45,566 bases of DNA from Dehalococcoidia bacterium (GCA_020432045.1 JAGQHB010000069.1:1-45566), one strand, 5' to 3'; positions 16,583-25,372 are shown, numbered from the stretch's first letter. The notes: a model not told the origin generated them from the sequence alone. Made by a program: numbers and translations.

Positions 16583-17829
16583 CCAAACACCCTCCTCACC
16601 TTCCCCAAACCCTCGACCAGCGCCTCGATCTCGTGCGCCGTGTTGTACACGTAGAAGCTCGCACGCGTCGTTGCTGGCACACCCAGTCTTCGCATCACGA
16701 GCTGCGCGCAATGGTGGCCCGCGCGGACTGCAACGCCCTCGGTGTCAAGAATCGTCGCAATGTCGTGCGGGTGAACCCCCGCCAGCGCGAAGCTCACGAC
16801 CCCGGCACGGGCTTCCGGCGACTGTGGCCCATGGATCGTCACTCCTGGCATGCTATGTAGCCGATCGATCGCCAGGGCGTTCAGTTCAATCTCATGCTGC
16901 CGGACATTATCCATCCCGAGCTGTTCGAGGTACTCAATCGCTGGCTCGAATGCGATCGCATCCGCGATGCTCGGTGTCCCGGCCTCGTACCGGTCCGGCA
17001 CGGGTGCCCATGTCGACATCTGCTCGTCCACGCGGTCGATCATCCCGCCTCCGCCGAGGAACGGGTCCATCTCCGCAAGACGCTCCTCCCGTGCCCACAA
17101 CGCACCCACGCCGGTCGGGCCGAGCATCTTGTGCGCGGAGAGCGCGAGAAAATCACACCCCAACGCTTCAATGTCGACTGCCAGATGTGGCGCACTCTGG
17201 GCAGCGTCCAGGAGCACGGGTGCACCCACCCGCCGCGCCATCCCGGCAATCTCAGCAACAGGATTGATGGTCCCGAGCACGTTCGATGCATGTGTTATGG
17301 CCACAAGCTTGGTCCGGGGGCCAATCAACTCACGCATCTCGTCGAGGTCCAGTTGGCCGTCGCTGCCGATGTGCGCGTACACGAGCCGGGCGCCCTTCCG
17401 TTGCGCCAGCAGCTGCCATGGCACGATGTTCGAATGGTGCTCCATCTCGGTGAGCAGAATTTCGTCGCCGGCGCCTACGTGCCGATCACCCCATGCGTGT
17501 GCCACAAGGTTGATCGCTTCCGTCGCATTTCGCGTGAAAACGACGTGCTCAGCCTTCCGCTCGCCAATGAACAAAGCCAGGCGGGCTCGGCTTCGTTCAT
17601 ACTGGTCGCTCGCCCGCATCGAAAGTGCATGAATCCCACGATGTACGTTGGCGTTGTCGGTCTCGTAATACCGGACCAGCGCATCGATTACCTGGCGCGG
17701 CGTCTGCGACGTTGCAGCGTTGTCCAGGTACACCAGCGGCCGGCCATTGACCGTTTGCGACAGGACCGGGAAGTCCCGCCTCACCGCTGCTGCGTTGATC
17801 GCTTGTCCGCGGATCGTTGGCGTGCTCAT
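16579..17829 (-). CDS. sufS: Cysteine desulfurase SufS
   Basis: 416 residues, group II cysteine desulfurase of class V aminotransferase fold. It takes sulfur from L-cysteine as a persulfide for cluster assembly. PLP lysine K234 is in SAHKMLGPTGVG, the catalytic cysteine C374 in RAGHHCAQ, and DAAQSAPH binds PLP. The short loop around C374 is typical of SufS, not IscS. The ATG has a GGGAGG ribosome binding site. It overlaps sufU and follows sufD by 33 bp. Confidence 0.97.
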   Translation of the reverse strand: MSTPTIRGQAINAAAVRRDFPVLSQTVNGRPLVYLDNAATSQTPRQVIDALVRYYETDNANVHRGIHALSMRASDQYERSRARLALFIGERKAEHVVFTRNATEAINLVAHAWGDRHVGAGDEILLTEMEHHSNIVPWQLLAQRKGARLVYAHIGSDGQLDLDEMRELIGPRTKLVAITHASNVLGTINPVAEIAGMARRVGAPVLLDAAQSAPHLAVDIEALGCDFLALSAHKMLGPTGVGALWAREERLAEMDPFLGGGGMIDRVDEQMSTWAPVPDRYEAGTPSIADAIAFEPAIEYLEQLGMDNVRQHEIELNALAIDRLHSMPGVTIHGPQSPEARAGVVSFALAGVHPHDIATILDTEGVAVRAGHHCAQLVMRRLGVPATTRASFYVYNTAHEIEALVEGLGKVRRVFG

Positions 17830-17862
17830 CCTCGTCCTCCCTGCTCCGCGCCTGCGGGCAGC

Positions 17863-19170
17863 CTACTCCGGACTGTCCCAGCGGGCATCGAGGACCGCGC
17901 TCAGCTCATCGCGCAGCGCCTCATCGGCGACTCGGTCGAGGACCTGGCCCGCGAACGCCCGCACAAGCAGTGCTTCGGCCGCCTCGTATGGGATGCCGCG
18001 AGTCTGGAGGTAGTACAACTGCTCCTCGTCGACTGGCCCCGCTGTCGCGCCGTGGCTCACGCGGATCACGTCGCTCGTCAGGATCTCGAGCACCGGGTCG
18101 CTGTCCGCTCTAGCCGTATCGCTCAGCAGCAGGTTCCGGTTCTCCTGGTTTGCGTCCGCGTTCCTTGCTCCAAGGCCCACGCGTGTCATTCCGTAGTAGA
18201 CGGATCGCGCGTGTCCACGCAACGCAGACTTGAACAGCAGGTCGCTCCGCGTGTCCGGGCCGACATGGTCCTGCGTCGTGAAGAAATCCGCGTGCTGGTT
18301 TCCCGTCCCGAGCGTCACGCCGTACAGCTCGCTCGACGACCCGCGAGCCACCAGTGAAGACTCAAGGTGTCCTTTCACGACCCCACCGCCGGCGACGATC
18401 TGCAGGCTTACAAACTCCGAGTCCCGCTCCGAGACCATCCGCTGCTCGGTGTAGACCTTCGTGTTCGTTCCCCATCGATGCACAACCGTGTGACGCACGA
18501 CCGACCCCGGACCTGGCAGCACCTCCACCGCAGGCATGACGACGATATCGCCCTCGTCCGAACGGCATTCTTCAACCACGTGGACGCGGCTATTCGCCCC
18601 CGTCACGATCAGCGTGTGCGGTGCCGCAAACTGGCCGCCACCGCTGTAGTTCCGGACGATCCGGACTGGCTCTTTGAATTCGCTGTTCGGCGCTGTCGCC
18701 ACCAGCACACCGCCTGCCAGGAACGCGTAGTGCAGCGCCGTCAGCTTGCTCGTGCCCGCCGCGACGGCCGAACCCAGCCGCTCATCGACGAGCTTCTGGA
18801 GGCGCCCGTCGATGAGCGCGCTGAACGCAATCAGGTCCAACCCGTCTGGAGAAGCCTCGCTGAAGATCACATCACTGTTCTCCAGCACGATCGCCGCGGC
18901 GTGCTCACCGGTCACCGGGCAGCTCCGTACGCCGGCCGCCGCCCCGTTGCTCGCTGACATGCCCGGCGTGTACCGCCCGAGGTCGAGAGTCGCGATGTTG
19001 TGGTACTTCCAGGGACGTTCTTTACGGGAGTCTGGCCACGCTTTTTTGCTTGAAAGCGCAACCGCTTCAGAGCGCAGCGCCGCTATCGCGGGCGTGTCGT
19101 TCGTCCCCTCACCAAGTTCGCGGCTCGCAGCCGCGGAAAATGCCGCCGTGCTTTCTGCAACAGCGCTCAT
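17863..19170 (-). CDS. sufD: SufD, subunit of the SufBCD scaffold
   Basis: 435 residues of the SufB/SufD beta-helix family. It partners SufB and SufC in the complex on which Fe-S clusters are built. The C-terminal family block SRGIPYEAAEALLVRAF corresponds to the usual ARGI region, and KERPWKYHN near the N-terminus is typical of SufD. The frame is open upstream, but a strong GAGGAGG ribosome binding site just before the ATG at 19168-19170 fixes the start. Between its start and the sufB stop are 83 bp that can fold into a short GC-rich hairpin (GCCCC 19221-19225 with GGGGC 19235-19239), possibly setting relative amounts of SufB and SufD. Confidence 0.95.
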   Translation of the reverse strand: MSAVAESTAAFSAAASRELGEGTNDTPAIAALRSEAVALSSKKAWPDSRKERPWKYHNIATLDLGRYTPGMSASNGAAAGVRSCPVTGEHAAAIVLENSDVIFSEASPDGLDLIAFSALIDGRLQKLVDERLGSAVAAGTSKLTALHYAFLAGGVLVATAPNSEFKEPVRIVRNYSGGGQFAAPHTLIVTGANSRVHVVEECRSDEGDIVVMPAVEVLPGPGSVVRHTVVHRWGTNTKVYTEQRMVSERDSEFVSLQIVAGGGVVKGHLESSLVARGSSSELYGVTLGTGNQHADFFTTQDHVGPDTRSDLLFKSALRGHARSVYYGMTRVGLGARNADANQENRNLLLSDTARADSDPVLEILTSDVIRVSHGATAGPVDEEQLYYLQTRGIPYEAAEALLVRAFAGQVLDRVADEALRDELSAVLDARWDSPE

Positions 19171-19253
19171 GTGTTCCTCCTCTATTTCGCCCGCGTGGAC
19201 CTGCCTGGACTGCCCGCGCCGCCCCACATGGGCCGGGGCGAACAGCCCGCGGG

Positions 19254-20663
19254 CTAGCCGATTGCGCCTTCCATCTGGAGCTCGATCAGGCGGTTTAGTT
19301 CCACCGCATATTCCATGGGAAGCTCTTTCACGATCGGCTCCACGAAGCCGTTTACGATCATTTTTGCGGCGCCTTCTTCGCTCATACCCCGGCTCATCAG
19401 GTAGAACAGCTGATCTTCGCTGAGCTTTGATACGTACGCTTCGTGCTGCAGATGCACATCCGGGTCGTCAACTTCCATCGTCGGGTAGGTGTCAGACCGC
19501 GACGTTTCGTCCAGCAGCAGCGCATCGCACCGCACCGTCGATTTCACGCCGTAGCAGCCTTCCGCAACCTTCAACAGGCCCCGGTAGCTGGTCCGTCCCC
19601 CGTCCTTGCTCAACGACTTTGAGATGATCGTCGAAGTCGTGTTTGGAGCCGCATGCACGATCTTGCCGCCTGCATCCTGGTGCTGACCTTCACCAGCGAA
19701 CGCCAGCGAAAGGATCTCGCCGTGCGCGCCCGGCTCCATCAGGTAGACGCTCGGGTACTTCATCGTAAGCTTCGACCCAAGGTTGCCGTCCACCCACTCC
19801 ATGACCGCATTCTCGTACGCTTGGGCACGCTTGGTCACGAGGTTGTACACGTTGTTCGACCAGTTCTGGATGGTCGTGTACCGGCAGCGAGCACCCTTCT
19901 TCACGATGATTTCCACCACCGCGCTGTGCAGCGAATCCGTCGAGTAAACCGGCGCCGTGCAGCCCTCAACATAATGAACCTGGCTGCCCTCGTCGCAAAT
20001 GATCAGCGTCCGCTCGAATTGGCCCATGTTCTCCGTGTTGATGCGGAAGTAGGCCTGCAGCGGTACGTCGACTTTCACGCCCTTTGGCACGTAGATGAAC
20101 GAGCCGCCCGACCACACGGCGCTGTTCAGCGACGCATAGCGGTTGTCTCCCGGCGGGATCACCGTCCCGAAATATTCCTTGAAGATCTCCGGGTACTCGC
20201 GCAGGGCCTGGTCGGTGCCGAGGAAGATCACGCCGAGCTTCTCGAGGTCCTCACGGATGTTGTGGTACACGACCTCAGAGTCGTACTGCGCCCCAACACC
20301 GGCGAGGAACTTCTTCTCCGCCTCTGGGATACCCAGCTTGTCGAACGTGTTCTTGATGTATTCCGGCACGTCTTCCCACGACCGCTCATCGCGGTCGGTG
20401 GCGCGCACGAAATAGTGGATGTTGTCGAAATCGATATCCTTGAGCGCCTCGGAGCCCCATGGCGGGTCAGAGCTCTCGTTGAAGAGCTTGAGTGCGCGCA
20501 GCCGGAAGTCACGCATCCACTGCGGCTCGTCCTTCATCTCCGAGATCGTGGCGACGAGTTCCGGCGTCAGGCCGCGGCCGGACTTATAGAGCGCAGTCTC
20601 GTCGTCGTGGAAGCCCCACTTCTCTTTGTAGGTTCCTTCGGTCTGGATTACTGGGGTGGTCAT
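19254..20663 (-). CDS. sufB: SufB, subunit of the SufBCD scaffold
   Basis: 469 residues, usual length. Core scaffold protein of SUF assembly. Family blocks include [30 protein letters not shown], the [17 protein letters not shown] block, and C-terminal [19 protein letters not shown]. The cysteine in [13 protein letters not shown] lies in the C-terminal strand region where SufB and SufD assemble a cluster. The ATG at 20661-20663 has GAGGAGG upstream. It follows sufC by 10 bp. This is sequence-clear and is the most conserved gene of the operon. Confidence 0.98.
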   Translation of the reverse strand: MTTPVIQTEGTYKEKWGFHDDETALYKSGRGLTPELVATISEMKDEPQWMRDFRLRALKLFNESSDPPWGSEALKDIDFDNIHYFVRATDRDERSWEDVPEYIKNTFDKLGIPEAEKKFLAGVGAQYDSEVVYHNIREDLEKLGVIFLGTDQALREYPEIFKEYFGTVIPPGDNRYASLNSAVWSGGSFIYVPKGVKVDVPLQAYFRINTENMGQFERTLIICDEGSQVHYVEGCTAPVYSTDSLHSAVVEIIVKKGARCRYTTIQNWSNNVYNLVTKRAQAYENAVMEWVDGNLGSKLTMKYPSVYLMEPGAHGEILSLAFAGEGQHQDAGGKIVHAAPNTTSTIISKSLSKDGGRTSYRGLLKVAEGCYGVKSTVRCDALLLDETSRSDTYPTMEVDDPDVHLQHEAYVSKLSEDQLFYLMSRGMSEEGAAKMIVNGFVEPIVKELPMEYAVELNRLIELQMEGAIG

Positions 20664-20673
20664 TGTCGCCTCC

Positions 20674-21432
20674 TCAGGCTGTCGCGGCGGCGGCTTCGTA
20701 CCTGTCGTAGCCGCTTTCTTCGAGTTCGAGTGCGAGTTCCGGTCCGCCGGATTTCACGATCCGCCCGTCTACCAGCACATGGATGAATTCAGGCTTGATG
20801 TAGTTGAGCAAGCGCTGGTAGTGCGTAATCAGCAGCAACCCCATCCCGGGGTTCATCAGTGAATTGACACCCTCGGCGACGGTCCGCAGTGCGTCAATGT
20901 CGAGCCCGGAGTCCGTCTCGTCGAGCACAGCCATCGTCGGTTCGAGTACAGCCATCTGCAGCATTTCCGCACGCTTCTTCTCGCCGCCGCTGAATCCATC
21001 GTTGACGTAACGCCGGGCGAAGTCGCGGTCCACCTTCAGGATGTCCATCTGCTTGAACAGCAGTTCGCGGAATTCACGAACCGGCACGTCGACGCCGCGT
21101 TTCGCGTTCAGCGCCTGCCGGAGAAAGTTCACAAGCGTGACACCGGGGATTGCCACCGGGTACTGGAATGCGAGGAAGAGCCCCGCCCGCGCCCGTTCAT
21201 CGGCGGCCATCCCCAGGATCGGCTGCCCCTTCAACAGGACTTCGCCGCCCGTCACTTCATAGTTCGGGTTACCCATCAGCACGTTCGCAAGTGTGCTCTT
21301 GCCAGACCCGTTCGGACCCATGATCGCATGGGTTTCACCCTCGTTGATGGTCAGGGACAGTCCCTTCAGGATCTCCTTGCCAACGATATTGGCTCGAAGA
21401 TCCCGGATCTCCAGCAGCGTGTTCTTGCTCAT
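20674..21432 (-). CDS. sufC: SufC, ATPase of the SufBCD complex
   Basis: 252 residues, an ABC-type ATPase without a membrane partner. It binds SufB and SufD and drives the shape change that exposes the assembly site. Walker [10 protein letters not shown] is at 39-47, the Q-loop at FQYPVAIPG, signature FSGGEKKR at 147-154, and Walker [13 protein letters not shown] at 167 onward with the SufC-typical ETDSGLD. The frame is open 51 codons upstream, but that part is arginine-rich and lies over sufR in another frame. The ATG at 21430-21432 overlaps the sufR stop by 4 bp and is the start. Confidence 0.97.
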   Translation of the reverse strand: MSKNTLLEIRDLRANIVGKEILKGLSLTINEGETHAIMGPNGSGKSTLANVLMGNPNYEVTGGEVLLKGQPILGMAADERARAGLFLAFQYPVAIPGVTLVNFLRQALNAKRGVDVPVREFRELLFKQMDILKVDRDFARRYVNDGFSGGEKKRAEMLQMAVLEPTMAVLDETDSGLDIDALRTVAEGVNSLMNPGMGLLLITHYQRLLNYIKPEFIHVLVDGRIVKSGGPELALELEESGYDRYEAAAATA

Positions 21433-22082
21433 GCTTCGCCTCCTCCGGCGTGAATATGTTCGGGTTTCAGTTCTTCGCCCGGCCCTACGACGTATTCGCA
21501 CACGGCCGCGCCATCGACGATCCGGTGTACCTGCAGCACTTCCACGCCCACCAGCATCTCGATCGCCTTCCGGTCCGATTCGCACGGAAGGTCCGAGACC
21601 TCCGCCGCTTTGCGGTACGGGCAGCTGCAGTTCACGAGATGGAAGCCGTCCTGTTCCGTGTGCCAGCGGTCCAGGATGCCCTCTTCGCGTAGCCCTTCCG
21701 TCGCAAAAACAATTCGTTCTTCGCGCGTCGCCGCCAGCGGGATCTCAGACAGGTGCCTCCTGGCCACGGATTCCGCCATCCGTTCTGCGACCGCCATCGT
21801 CACTTCTGGCCTGCCGTCGACGCTCTGCAGGACGCGAGCCAGCAGGTCCGCGTAACCGGCCGGGAGCACGCCCACGGCCTTCTCTGTCGGGGAAAATGCG
21901 TAAAATGGCCGGCCCGTCGCCTGCCTTACCGGGCGTGCATCGACCAAGCCGTCCGCACGTAGGTTGTCCAGGTGCCGGCGCACGGCGACAGCACTGATCC
22001 CCAGCGCATCTGCCAGCTCCTCGGTTCGCACCTCACGGCGCTCCACCACGAGCGCCAACACCTGCTCCCGCGTTCCTTGCAT
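21429..22082 (-). CDS. sufR: SufR-like iron-sulfur-sensing repressor of the suf operon
   Basis: 217 residues. An N-terminal DeoR/ArsR-like helix-turn-helix (about 5-62, [19 protein letters not shown]) is followed by a sensor domain holding C152, C154, C167 and C195. C154 and C167 are 12 residues apart, as in the Cys-x12-Cys part of known SufR proteins, and C195 fits the last cysteine; the third cysteine of the four-cysteine cyanobacterial pattern is missing. SufR proteins bind a 4Fe-4S cluster and repress suf genes when clusters are plentiful. It is first in the operon and overlaps sufC. The ATG has a TAAGGT box exactly 6 bp upstream, so translation may be leaderless, though the same bases could act as a ribosome binding site. 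Confidence 0.9.
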   Translation of the reverse strand: MQGTREQVLALVVERREVRTEELADALGISAVAVRRHLDNLRADGLVDARPVRQATGRPFYAFSPTEKAVGVLPAGYADLLARVLQSVDGRPEVTMAVAERMAESVARRHLSEIPLAATREERIVFATEGLREEGILDRWHTEQDGFHLVNCSCPYRKAAEVSDLPCESDRKAIEMLVGVEVLQVHRIVDGAAVCEYVVGPGEELKPEHIHAGGGEA

Positions 22083-22117
22083 GCTCCCACCTTACTGGCG
22101 CCCCCGAGAGCATTCAA
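22083..22117 (-). promoter_or_regulatory. Promoter of the suf operon
   Basis: The minus strand shows a -35 box TTGAAT (22112-22117), a 17-bp spacer, a -10 box TAAGGT (22089-22094), 6 bp and then the sufR ATG. It is the best complete promoter in the window apart from the rRNA promoters. Confidence 0.65.
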
Positions 22118-22134
22118 GGTTTATCAATGAATAT

Positions 22135-22150
22135 GTTGAAAAAGCCCAAC
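22135..22150. promoter_or_regulatory. Possible SufR operator half-sites
   Basis: GTTG (22135-22138) and CAAC (22147-22150) form a small inverted repeat with an 8-bp gap, between the divergent suf and epimerase genes. Cyanobacterial SufR sites are reported as CAAC and GTTG half-sites in the opposite order. An imperfect ATTCA / TGAAT inverted repeat lies around 22112-22132 over the -35 box and is an alternative. Confidence 0.25.
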
Positions 22151-22205
22151 TATGGCGGAATAGGCGCCGTCGATACTTGGCGCTGTCTTCCTTGCCGTTC
22201 CGGCG

Positions 22206-22211
22206 TAGACT
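22206..22211 (+). promoter_or_regulatory. Putative -10 box of the epimerase-like gene
   Basis: TAGACT, 28 bp before the ATG at 22240, giving a leader of about 22 nt that includes the ribosome binding site GGAGG. The -35 region is not convincing. Confidence 0.35.
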
Positions 22212-22239
22212 CCGACCACCAACTGCACGGAGGCTGCGA

Positions 22240-22635
22240 ATGTTTAAGGGAGTCGATCACGTCGTCATCGCCGTCAAGGACCTCGATGAAAAAGTCAAAC
22301 AGTACGAGGCCATCTACAGTCAGCCTGTCAGCGATCGTAGCGAGGCTGCCGCCGCTGGCATGGCCATGGCCTTCTTCCGCTTCGGCGATAGCTACATCGA
22401 ACTTGTTTCCAACCTCGGCGCTGAAGGCCCAATCGCCAAGCGCCTCGAGAACCAGGGCGAGGGTGTCCACCTCGTCGCCATGAAGGTAGACAACATCGAA
22501 AAGACGCTTGATGACCTCCGCGCCAAGGGTGTCCGCCTCGTTGGAGACCCGGGCGCCGGCAATCCCGTGAAGGGCCAGGTCTTCATTCACCCATCCGTAA
22601 CAGGCGGCGTGCTCACACAGATCGTCGAGCGCTAG
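22240..22635 (+). CDS. VOC-fold protein, methylmalonyl-CoA epimerase-like
   Basis: 131 residues, the length of methylmalonyl-CoA epimerase, a vicinal-oxygen-chelate fold. Expected metal ligands are H7 (VDHVVIAVKD), H77 (GEGVHLVAMKVDN), and a pair in the repeats; E54 lies in SYIELVS. The last block reads HPSVTGGVLTQIVER, where the typical epimerase has Glu at the Gln position, so the metal site may differ and the call is not certain. Epimerases of this type link propionyl-CoA to succinyl-CoA; no mutase or carboxylase is nearby. The frame is open far upstream, but the GGAGG ribosome binding site before the ATG at 22240 and family similarity fix the start. It ends at a strong palindrome. Confidence 0.78.
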   Translation: MFKGVDHVVIAVKDLDEKVKQYEAIYSQPVSDRSEAAAAGMAMAFFRFGDSYIELVSNLGAEGPIAKRLENQGEGVHLVAMKVDNIEKTLDDLRAKGVRLVGDPGAGNPVKGQVFIHPSVTGGVLTQIVER

Positions 22636-22657
22636 GCGCTCCCCGGCCTCACTCGAA

Positions 22658-22697
22658 CACGACAGAGCGAGGGGCATATGCCTCTCGCTCTGTCGTG
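22658..22697. terminator. Bidirectional terminator-like 40-bp palindrome
   Basis: CACGACAGAGCGAG starts the left arm and its complement ends the right arm at 22697. The palindrome runs through GGCATATGCC at the centre with a single G-T mismatch pair. It lies 22 bp after the epimerase-like gene and 18 bp after the convergent lipoprotein gene, so it can serve both directions. No T-run follows, so termination by the hairpin alone is an assumption. Confidence 0.7.
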
Positions 22698-22715
22698 TGG
22701 CCCTCAGTGCCAAAA

Positions 22716-23474
22716 TCAATTCGCGGGCGTGAAGCTCACGAGTTTCACCCGTTCGTCGCCGCCCTTGACCTTTACTTCAAGGATCACGCCCACGCCTGGC
22801 GCGTAATACTTTTCCTCGACGAACTCCGGGTCCAAAGGGGTCCATTCCCTGATCACGACCACTTTTTCGTAGGCCGTTCCTTGCACGGTTTCTTTGCCGT
22901 CGATCTTCTCGATTCGCGCGAGGTCTTCGGCCTCTCCCTTGGAGTACTCCTGCCGGTAACTCTTATTCACCACCGGCTGCGCCCACATCGCGATGCCCGG
23001 AAGTGCGCCGTCGACCCCGGCTTCCCAGGCTCCGTTGTGGTCAATGATTTTGCCGTCTTCGTATTCGGCAGTGTCCTCCCCGAGGTACCAGACATTCCCG
23101 TCCTTGTCCTGGGCGTACCAGTCCCACGTGTCTTCAACGAGGTCACCGTCTTCGTACACGGTGTCCCGGACGACAGTCGCGGTGATGCCCATTACCACGC
23201 GGGTCTCGCTCAACACTTCGACCTCGATGCGTTCGGTGCCGTCTTCCGACTCGTAGACCCAGCGGTTGCCGGGCCTAAACGGCAGGTACACGTTATCGAT
23301 TCGGCCTACGAAATCGGCGGGGTCCAGCACCGGCGCATAGTTCCCTCCGTCTCCCGGATCGATCACCGCCCCGGTACTGCTATCGGCCGCGCCGGCGCTC
23401 GTTTCGTCTCCCCCACACCCCGCGAGTAGCGCGGCCGTGAGCACCCCTGGTGCTGCCAGTGCAGCGAACTTCAT
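22716..23474 (-). CDS. Putative lipoprotein of unknown function
   Basis: 252 residues. A signal peptide of about 19 residues ends in the lipobox ALLAGC, with C20 as the lipidation site, followed by a low-complexity linker rich in D, G, S and T. The rest is beta-rich and acidic (YLPFRPGNRWVYESEDG, WDWYAQDKDGNVWYLGED, KYYAPGVGVILEVKVKGGDERVKL), a pattern seen in secreted beta-sheet proteins. I do not recognise a named family. The ATG at 23472-23474 has a GGAGGGA ribosome binding site; a start 12 codons earlier is less likely because it would lengthen the signal. It lies 60 bp after the PepSY gene on the same strand, behind the two-component system, so it may be part of that response. Confidence 0.8.
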   Translation of the reverse strand: MKFAALAAPGVLTAALLAGCGGDETSAGAADSSTGAVIDPGDGGNYAPVLDPADFVGRIDNVYLPFRPGNRWVYESEDGTERIEVEVLSETRVVMGITATVVRDTVYEDGDLVEDTWDWYAQDKDGNVWYLGEDTAEYEDGKIIDHNGAWEAGVDGALPGIAMWAQPVVNKSYRQEYSKGEAEDLARIEKIDGKETVQGTAYEKVVVIREWTPLDPEFVEEKYYAPGVGVILEVKVKGGDERVKLVSFTPAN

Positions 23475-23534
23475 CACGTCTCCCTCCGTTACCGGCGGGG
23501 CCGGGCTCACGCCTCGCCCCGCTCGCAGTGCGTG

Positions 23535-23888
23535 CTAGTCCTCGTCTTCCGCCCCAACCACCTCGCCCGTGGCCGCGTCGACCTTCACGTCTTTGTTTCC
23601 AACGTCCACGTTGAACACGAGTCCGGTCTTCCAGTACTCGAGGTCGACTTCGCCGATGGAACCGCTGGCAGCCGTCTGTGCGGCGGCAATCGCTTCGTCG
23701 AGCGTGATCCCCGCCAGCGGGAGCAGCTCAGCACCGTCGTCCAACGTCCCCGGCGCCACGGGCGCCTCGTCGTCGTTGCCTCCCGCCCGAGCCCCCTGGG
23801 TGAGTGCCGTAATAGCGCCGCCGGCGAGGGCGAGAAGTGCCACCGCGCTCACGCCCAGCAGCAGTCGTCGTTCAAGGATTCGATACAT
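23535..23888 (-). CDS. Small PepSY-domain membrane or exported protein
   Basis: 117 residues. An N-terminal hydrophobic segment (about 9-30, LLLGVSAVALLALAGGAITAL) acts as signal or anchor. After an acidic linker comes a PepSY-like domain (about 57-112): ITLDEAIAAAQTAA, VDLEYWKTGLVFNVDVGNKDVKVDAATGEVV. PepSY proteins are outside the membrane and are thought to restrain proteases or sense the envelope. The frame is open upstream over the intergenic operator, but the ATG at 23886-23888 with GGAG upstream is the natural start. It follows the sensor kinase gene by 80 bp that holds a regulator-type direct repeat, which suggests it is the first target of the neighbouring two-component system. Confidence 0.85.
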   Translation of the reverse strand: MYRILERRLLLGVSAVALLALAGGAITALTQGARAGGNDDEAPVAPGTLDDGAELLPLAGITLDEAIAAAQTAASGSIGEVDLEYWKTGLVFNVDVGNKDVKVDAATGEVVGAEDED

Positions 23889-23900
23889 GGTTCTTGCTCC

Positions 23901-23969
23901 GTTTCCGGGCTCTGGTGCCCTGCCACGAAACATCCCACGCCGGTATGAGCAGAACATGAGCCCGGAAAC
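23901..23969. repeat. 12-bp perfect inverted repeat between the kinase and PepSY genes
   Basis: GTTTCCGGGCTC (23901-23912) and its exact complement GAGCCCGGAAAC (23958-23969) are separated by 45 bp. One arm ends at the stop codon of the kinase gene; the other lies in the predicted leader of the PepSY mRNA. The spacer holds the direct-repeat operator and the -10 box. In a read-through transcript from the kinase gene the arms could pair into a long stem, as a terminator or mRNA stabiliser. Confidence 0.6.
23929..23961 (-). promoter_or_regulatory. Promoter with response-regulator direct repeat, PepSY gene
   Basis: Read on the minus strand: GCTCAT, 5 bp, GCTCAT (23945-23961), a direct repeat with 11-bp period as bound by OmpR/PhoB-family dimers, then 10 bp, then GATGTT (23929-23934) as a weak -10 box. 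The response-regulator gene has the same repeat at the same distance from its -10 box. Confidence 0.55.
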
Positions 23970-25372
23970 TATTCGCGGATGTTCCTCGCCGGAATTCGGA
24001 TTTCGAACGTCGCGCCGCCAAGCCGTCCCGGCGAAGTGACCGTCACCCAACCCCCGTGCAACTCCGCGACCGCCTTCACGATCGCCAGTCCTAGACCAGT
24101 CCCACGTTCTGTCCGGCTGGCGTCGAGCTGCCTGAATCGTTCGAACACGGCCGCATGAAGGTCCTCCGGAATACCGGGCCCGTCGTCGCTCACGGAAAGG
24201 AACACTTCGCCGTTGGTGCCGCGGGCCAGTACTTCAACGCGGGTAGCGCCTTTCGCGTGCAACGCCGCGTTCTCCACGAGGTTGAGCAGGGCCTGCCCCA
24301 GAAGGTCCTCGCTGCCGCGCATCGTGAGCGGCTCGGCATCGATGGCGACGACGAGGCCCGGATAGCGCTCCCCAGCCTGCAACGCCACGCCTTGTGTCAG
24401 TTGTTCCAGGTCGACATCGGCCTCCGTCAGATCGACGGAGGCTGCATCCATGCGTGCAAGCGCCAGCAGCTGCGTCGTCAGTCTGGTCATCCGCTGCGCC
24501 TGCGCGTGGACGGCGTCTAGCGTCCGCCGGTAGTCCTCGCCGTCTCGTTCACGGCTCAGCGTCACATCGATCGAAGCCTCGATAGCAGCGAGCGGCGTCC
24601 GCAGCTCGTGTGCTGCATCCGAGGTGAACTGCCGTTCGCGTTCCACCAGCGCGGAAAGCCTCCCGATCATCCGGTTGAAGGTCCGGCCCAGCCGCCCCAC
24701 CTCATCATCGACGGCGTTCTCCTTGATGCGCCGGTCCAGCCGTCCTTCGCCAATTTCTGCGGCAGTCGCCGTAATCCGATCGATGGGCCTCAGCGCCCGC
24801 TGCGCGATGAGAAACGATCCGCCAGCCACGGCCGCTGCCGTGATGGGCACGGTCACCAGCAGGATGGTCCTCAGCAGGCCCAGGGGCTCGGCTACCGTCG
24901 AATCATCAAGGCCGGTCACGATGGCGCCCGCGACGACACCATCACGGAAGATCGGCGTCACGCGGTAGCGGTAACGGTCGGCCCCCTCCGGGTCCACGGA
25001 TATTTTCTGAACGTTCCCGGACGCTATCGCCTTCGCTACTGCCGAAGATTCGCGTGACGTCGTGGCTACAAGCGGCGTTCCGTCCGCCACGACCACGCCA
25101 GCCCGGTCATATAGCCGCAGTACGGCTTCGCCTTCCGCTCGTTCCTCGCCTGCGTCCGATTCGAGCGAGAGGACCGGCTTTTCGCCCTCGAACGAAACGA
25201 GCCGGACGTCGGGCACTGCCCGCTGTCTCAGGGTGTCATCAAGGTTCTCCCGCAGTTCCACCTGGAACGCGATGTACACGGCCACGGACATCGCAATAAG
25301 CAGCGTCGTCGTGACCCCGAAAATGGAGGCCGTGATCTTGGTCCTGATCGAAAGCCTATCCAGCAGGCGCAT
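23969..25372 (-). CDS. Sensor histidine kinase of a two-component system
   Basis: 467 residues. The first membrane helix is at about 13-37, an extracytoplasmic sensor region at about 38-165, the second helix at about 166-190, then a HAMP domain (RALRPIDRITATAAEIGEG onward). The dimerisation domain has phospho-acceptor H255 in SDAAHELRTPLAAI, and the ATPase domain has N, G1 and G2 boxes (NLVENAALHA, DDGPGIPE, GTGLGLAIVKA). It autophosphorylates and passes phosphate to the regulator encoded just upstream, whose gene overlaps it by 17 bp. The signal is unknown. Together with a PepSY protein and a lipoprotein downstream it looks like an envelope- or metal-stress sensor, by analogy only. Confidence 0.94.
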   Translation of the reverse strand: MRLLDRLSIRTKITASIFGVTTTLLIAMSVAVYIAFQVELRENLDDTLRQRAVPDVRLVSFEGEKPVLSLESDAGEERAEGEAVLRLYDRAGVVVADGTPLVATTSRESSAVAKAIASGNVQKISVDPEGADRYRYRVTPIFRDGVVAGAIVTGLDDSTVAEPLGLLRTILLVTVPITAAAVAGGSFLIAQRALRPIDRITATAAEIGEGRLDRRIKENAVDDEVGRLGRTFNRMIGRLSALVERERQFTSDAAHELRTPLAAIEASIDVTLSRERDGEDYRRTLDAVHAQAQRMTRLTTQLLALARMDAASVDLTEADVDLEQLTQGVALQAGERYPGLVVAIDAEPLTMRGSEDLLGQALLNLVENAALHAKGATRVEVLARGTNGEVFLSVSDDGPGIPEDLHAAVFERFRQLDASRTERGTGLGLAIVKAVAELHGGWVTVTSPGRLGGATFEIRIPARNIRE

